Shown here piece by piece: positions 60,928 through 64,000 of a DNA stretch of 64,000 nucleotides. Source of the DNA: Paramuribaculum sp. (GTDB lineage: Bacteria > Bacteroidota > Bacteroidia > Bacteroidales > Muribaculaceae). Below the pieces are notes generated by a model. That model searched no databases. It saw only the letters and a list, made by a program, of their open reading frames with translations, and was not told the origin of the DNA. Location of the stretch: positions 310,001 through 374,000 of the forward strand of contig JAFLSD010000001.1 of NCBI GenBank assembly GCA_022511125.1. Reading direction: 5' to 3'. The translations under genes and the position numbers were made by a program. Position 1 is the first letter of the stretch. Every line of letters starts with the position of its first letter.

Positions 60928-61853
60928 CAGCCATTAGGCAGAAGGTGTCTTTCCGAGAGAATGGCTTCTGCTGCCACCTTGTCCTTTTGTAATTGTCTTT
61001 GTAATTCCTTTATATTTGTTTGCTTTTTCTCTTGGCGGATTCTTTTTATAAAATCCACCATTATCTTCTCTCCATATATTAAACCGCTGAAATCAAATAT
61101 ATTAACCTCAACTGTAGTCTTTGGCTTTTCAGAGCAGTCTACTGTTGGACGCGTGCCAATGTTGAGCATACCCCCTTTCATTATACCCTGCGGGAGGGTT
61201 ACAAGCACTGCATAAACCCCCGAAGCCGGGAGCAGACGACGATCATGTGTCAGACGGATATTTGCTGTCGGAAATCCTAAAGTGCGTCCTATCTGTTTCC
61301 CTTTTTCCACTATCCCTTCCAAAGAATAGGGACGTCCAAGAGCGACCGTGGCTTCCTCCATTTTGCCTTCTGCTATCATTCGCCTAATATACGACGAACT
61401 TATTCGCGTCTCCCCGGGCAAAGGCGGGGCTGCTATAACTTCAATGCCGATCGACTCTCCAGCTTTCACATAATCCTCAATTTTTTTCAACCGGTCATGT
61501 CCGAAATGATGATCATAACCCATCAGAATAGCCTTCACTCCATACCGATCCCGAAGCATAGCCATAAAGTCAGCCGCTTTCAATTGTCGTAATGATTCGT
61601 CGAAATCGAGCCTCACAACAGTCATCCGGCCACTCGAAGCCAGAAGTGCGGTTTTTTCATCGGGATGGGTCAAAGGAGCGGGATCGTTTTCGGGAGAAAT
61701 CACGCGCATGGGATGGTGGGAAAAGGTAACTATCAATGGCTCCATACCACGTCTTTCAGCCTCCTCCTCCAGTTTCGACAACAGAAATCTATGTCCCCGG
61801 TGAACGCCGTCAAACATCCCGATTGTCGCAATTCTGCCCTTATTCTCCGTCAT
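60894..61853 (-). CDS. ribF: bifunctional riboflavin kinase / FAD synthetase
   Basis: 319 aa. FAD synthetase domain: ATIGMFDGVHRGH, VTFSHHPM, MGYDHHFGHDR, ISSSYIRRMIAEG. Riboflavin kinase domain: GRTLGFPTANI, YAVLVTLPQG, VEVNIFDFSGLIYGEKI. Makes FMN then FAD. Start overlaps the HAD gene by 4 bases. Confidence 0.96.
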   Translation of the reverse strand: MTENKGRIATIGMFDGVHRGHRFLLSKLEEEAERRGMEPLIVTFSHHPMRVISPENDPAPLTHPDEKTALLASSGRMTVVRLDFDESLRQLKAADFMAMLRDRYGVKAILMGYDHHFGHDRLKKIEDYVKAGESIGIEVIAAPPLPGETRISSSYIRRMIAEGKMEEATVALGRPYSLEGIVEKGKQIGRTLGFPTANIRLTHDRRLLPASGVYAVLVTLPQGIMKGGMLNIGTRPTVDCSEKPKTTVEVNIFDFSGLIYGEKIMVDFIKRIRQEKKQTNIKELQRQLQKDKVAAEAILSERHLLPNGCQSDCCNRKQQ

Positions 61854-62473
61854 AATCCGCGTTCTTTGAGCAACTTATCGAATTCACTTCCCGGAGGCAC
61901 GAGCATAGTCGCAAATCCTAACGCTTCCGCAGCGTCGAGATTGGCCTGTGAATCATCTATAAACAGCGTCGTTTCCGGATTAAGCCCACATTTGTCGATG
62001 GCATAACGGAAAATCTCGCTGCCAGGCTTCATAGTGCGAGCCTCGAAGGAAGTTATCATGCCGTCAAAGTAATCCTCACGTTCCAGTCCTTCTGCCTGGA
62101 AATAACGTTTAATGTCGTGTTGCCACATTATCGGATTGGTGTTGCTGAGCATATAAATACCATAGCGCTTGCGTAATTTCCTCAAGGCCTCAAGTCTGTG
62201 GGCCGGTATCCCTGTCAGAAATCTGTTGAGAGCCGTATCTATCTGCTCGTCTGTTGTTTCTTTCGGTAAATATTTTCTTATGGCCATGCGGAACTCCTCG
62301 GGAGAGATGGCTCCCGATTCGAGGTCGCCGAACGGACCTGCCTGTACATATTCTCCTAAGAAACATTCGGGATCTTCCATCCCGAGCGCTTTGAAAGCGG
62401 CCACGCAGTCAGATCGCCGGATATCCATAATCACGCCGCCGAGGTCGAAAAGTAAGTCTTTAATCATCCTCAT
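61850..62473 (-). CDS. HAD-superfamily phosphatase (HAD-IA)
   Basis: 207 aa. Motif I LLFDLGGVIMDI (nucleophile Asp), motif II IYMLSNTNPIM, conserved Lys in RTMKPGSEIF and motif IV LFIDDSQANLDAAEALG. Hydrolyses small phosphate esters; substrate unknown. Coupled to ribF by a 4-base overlap, so a flavin-pathway phosphatase is possible but not proven. Confidence 0.9.
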   Translation of the reverse strand: MRMIKDLLFDLGGVIMDIRRSDCVAAFKALGMEDPECFLGEYVQAGPFGDLESGAISPEEFRMAIRKYLPKETTDEQIDTALNRFLTGIPAHRLEALRKLRKRYGIYMLSNTNPIMWQHDIKRYFQAEGLEREDYFDGMITSFEARTMKPGSEIFRYAIDKCGLNPETTLFIDDSQANLDAAEALGFATMLVPPGSEFDKLLKERGL

Positions 62474-62487
62474 TTAATTTTATGCGA

Positions 62488-62495
62488 CAAAATTA
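62488..62495 (-). promoter_or_regulatory. -7 box TAATTTTG for the HAD-ribF operon
   Basis: TAnnTTTG match 14 bases before the HAD ATG at 62473, giving a very short leader. Confidence 0.6.
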
Positions 62496-62560
62496 ACTAA
62501 AAAATGCCGCTCTTCACGCCCATCATATTGCAAAATGTTTGCTAAATGATATTTTTTCTC

Positions 62561-62568
62561 TAATTTTG
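62561..62568 (+). promoter_or_regulatory. -7 box TAATTTTG for lrp-deoC
   Basis: TAnnTTTG match 35 bases before the ATG at 62604. Confidence 0.65.
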
Positions 62569-62603
62569 TCAACATTACTGACGAAATCGGAATATATCGG
62601 ATA

Positions 62604-63065
62604 ATGGAAAAATTAGATACGCTCGACAAAAAAATTCTTGACATCATCATGACCAACGCCCGCATTCCGTCCAAGGACGTGGCTCAGGAGTGCGGAGTAT
62701 CTCGTGCGGCAGTCCATCAACGTATACAGCGTATGATCGACCAGAACATCATCACTGGATCCGGCTATCACGTTAATCCTAAAGCTCTTGGATACAGCAC
62801 TTGCACTTATATCGGCGTTAATCTCGAACGCGGAGCGATGTACCGTACGGTTGTGCCCGAGCTCGAAAAGATTCCCGAGGTGGTGGAATGTCACTTCACC
62901 ACCGGGCCTTATACCATGCTCCTCAAGCTTTATGCTAAAGACAACGAACATCTTATGGATCTACTCAACGGCAAAATCCAGATGATCCGGGGAGTGACGG
63001 GAACAGAGACGCTGATCTCTCTCGATCACAGCATAGTCAGAGAAATACCTATCGATAACGATTGA
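62604..63065 (+). CDS. Lrp/AsnC-family transcriptional regulator
   Basis: 153 aa. AsnC-type winged helix at residues 5-60 (LDTLDKKILDIIMTNARIPSKDVAQECGVSRAAVHQRIQRM) and the RAM/AsnC ligand domain at 70-150 (YIGVNLERGAMYRTVVPELEKIPEVVECHFTTGPYTMLLKLYAKD). Binds amino acids to tune gene expression. Next to deoC (23 bases), possibly controlling it. Confidence 0.92.
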   Translation: MEKLDTLDKKILDIIMTNARIPSKDVAQECGVSRAAVHQRIQRMIDQNIITGSGYHVNPKALGYSTCTYIGVNLERGAMYRTVVPELEKIPEVVECHFTTGPYTMLLKLYAKDNEHLMDLLNGKIQMIRGVTGTETLISLDHSIVREIPIDND

Positions 63066-63088
63066 CAATCTGATAAATCAATAAGAAT

Positions 63089-63973
63089 ATGGCAGACAAA
63101 TATCATGATACGGTAGCCAAAAGTTCCGTAACTGTCGACGACAGTGCTGTTGCGGCTGAAACGGCAAAAATACTTGAGATAGCGGGTGATAAACATAATA
63201 CGCCCGACATTCTAAAATTTCTCTTCTCTTGTGTTGAGCTAACTTCGCTCCGCTCTACCGACTCCCAGCAGTCAATATCGGCTCTCGTCGACAAGGTCAA
63301 CCTTTTCGAGAGTGAACATGGCGACCTTCCGAATGTGGCCGCTATCTGTGTCTATCCAAATTTCGCCCAGACTGTAAGAGCCGTGCTCGAAGTTAGCGAA
63401 GTTGAGATCGCTTGCGTTGCAGGTGGTTTTCCTTCGTCCCAGACTTTCCCCGAGATTAAGGTGGCTGAAACGGCATTAGCCGTGGCGAGCGGCGCCGACG
63501 AGATCGACACGGTGATCAACCTCGGTGACTTCCTTGATGACGACTGGGAATCGGTTACTGACGAACTGGGAGAGATCAAGAACTCTTGCCGCGACCATGC
63601 GCTGAAAGTCATCCTCGAGACCGGAGCTTTGCAAACGGCTACCCGCGTGCGAGCCGCCGCTATTCTTTCTCTTTATTCGGGTGCGGATTTTATTAAGACC
63701 TCGACCGGCAAAGGATATCCCGGTGCGACTCCTGAGGCTGTCTATGTGATGTGCAAGTGCATCAAGGAGTATTTCGGCGCAACGGGACGCATGGCTGGCA
63801 TCAAAGTGGCAGGAGGAGTCTCTACAGTAGCCGACGCTCTTCGTTATTATGCTGTTGTCAGTGCCGTGCTCGGAGAAAAATGGCTCACTCCCGAATATTT
63901 CCGCATAGGTTCTTCTAACCTTGCCAACGAACTATACAAAACAATCACCGGCAAAACCGAAAACTTTTTTTGA
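63089..63973 (+). CDS. deoC: deoxyribose-phosphate aldolase
   Basis: 294 aa. TIM-barrel aldolase: NVAAICVYPNFAQTVRAVL, EIACVAGGFPSSQTF, GADEIDTVINLGDFLDDDW, Schiff-base lysine in FIKTSTGKGYPGATPEAV and IKVAGGVSTVADAL. Cleaves deoxyribose-5-phosphate to G3P and acetaldehyde in deoxynucleoside salvage. Confidence 0.96.
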   Translation: MADKYHDTVAKSSVTVDDSAVAAETAKILEIAGDKHNTPDILKFLFSCVELTSLRSTDSQQSISALVDKVNLFESEHGDLPNVAAICVYPNFAQTVRAVLEVSEVEIACVAGGFPSSQTFPEIKVAETALAVASGADEIDTVINLGDFLDDDWESVTDELGEIKNSCRDHALKVILETGALQTATRVRAAAILSLYSGADFIKTSTGKGYPGATPEAVYVMCKCIKEYFGATGRMAGIKVAGGVSTVADALRYYAVVSAVLGEKWLTPEYFRIGSSNLANELYKTITGKTENFF

Positions 63974-63982
63974 TTCCTAACG

Positions 63983-64000
63983 ATGGAAACTACCGATTAT
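63983..64000 (+). CDS. start of a gene cut by the window edge
   Basis: An ATG at 63983, 9 bases after the deoC stop, opens METTDY before the window ends. Too short to identify. In relatives a nucleotide pyrophosphohydrolase often follows deoC, but nothing here tests that. Confidence 0.3.

Overview
The window looks like chromosomal backbone of a Bacteroidales bacterium, possibly Muribaculaceae-like (family guess only). Evidence: promoters of the TAnnTTTG type specific to Bacteroidota recur upstream of many genes. It also carries an ECF sigma / DUF4974 anti-sigma / STN-TonB receptor / DUF4249 locus, an RNase H with a viroplasmin domain, a tricorn-type protease and long single-pass PpiD-like and LepB proteins. 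Base composition is even, with no insertion sequence, phage, CRISPR array, tRNA or rRNA seen. Coding density is high; no gene-free gap exceeds 300 bases. The longest gaps hold regulatory RNAs, promoters and terminators.

Layout. 1-3.5 kb: an exported three-gene operon on the minus strand (PQQ-propeller lipoprotein, alpha/beta hydrolase, YARHG lipoprotein cut by the window edge). 3.6-6.7 kb: recF, a DciA-like gene, a thioesterase and an exported hydrolase. 6.7-9.6 kb: a periplasmic CbiK-like chelatase with a TonB receptor, resembling the IhtAB haem pair. 9.8-12.2 kb: gap, mscL, rnhA. 12.2-17.2 kb: aroK and an AlaDH-like gene, divergent from a cobalamin riboswitch that leads a BtuFCD operon. 17.4-23.8 kb: DUF4249 lipoprotein, STN-TonB receptor, minimal anti-sigma, ECF sigma factor and an AspT-type transporter. 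23.8-23.94 kb: the 4.5S SRP RNA. 24-32.6 kb: a TPR protein, an outer-membrane barrel, a polyprenol-phosphate mannose synthase, pyrC, a GNAT enzyme and a PatB/MalY lyase. 32.6-43.4 kb, minus strand: polA, a GT4 transferase, sdaA, ppiD-like, a Cys/Met-metabolism PLP enzyme, queC, queF and a glucosaminidase. 43.5-46.2 kb: ettA, def, ruvX. 46.3-49.6 kb: tricorn protease. 49.6-58.5 kb: metK with a structured leader, an antiporter, asd, and a WbqC/lepB/dapB/M28 operon. 58.6-64 kb: yqeY, serS, trmH-like, ribF, a HAD phosphatase, an Lrp regulator and deoC.

How it fits together. Most genes are housekeeping (replication and repair, translation, amino-acid and nucleotide synthesis). The accessory interest is in envelope import: a probable haem-handling pair, a B12-controlled ABC importer and an ECF-controlled TonB system. 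The most noteworthy sequence-level signals are a metK leader resembling a SAM-II-type riboswitch followed by an intrinsic terminator, three divergent promoter pairs with almost identical tight spacing, three genes whose start codon sits exactly four bases after the -7 box (probably leaderless), a DNA polymerase I with a degraded proofreading site, and a very small anti-sigma factor.
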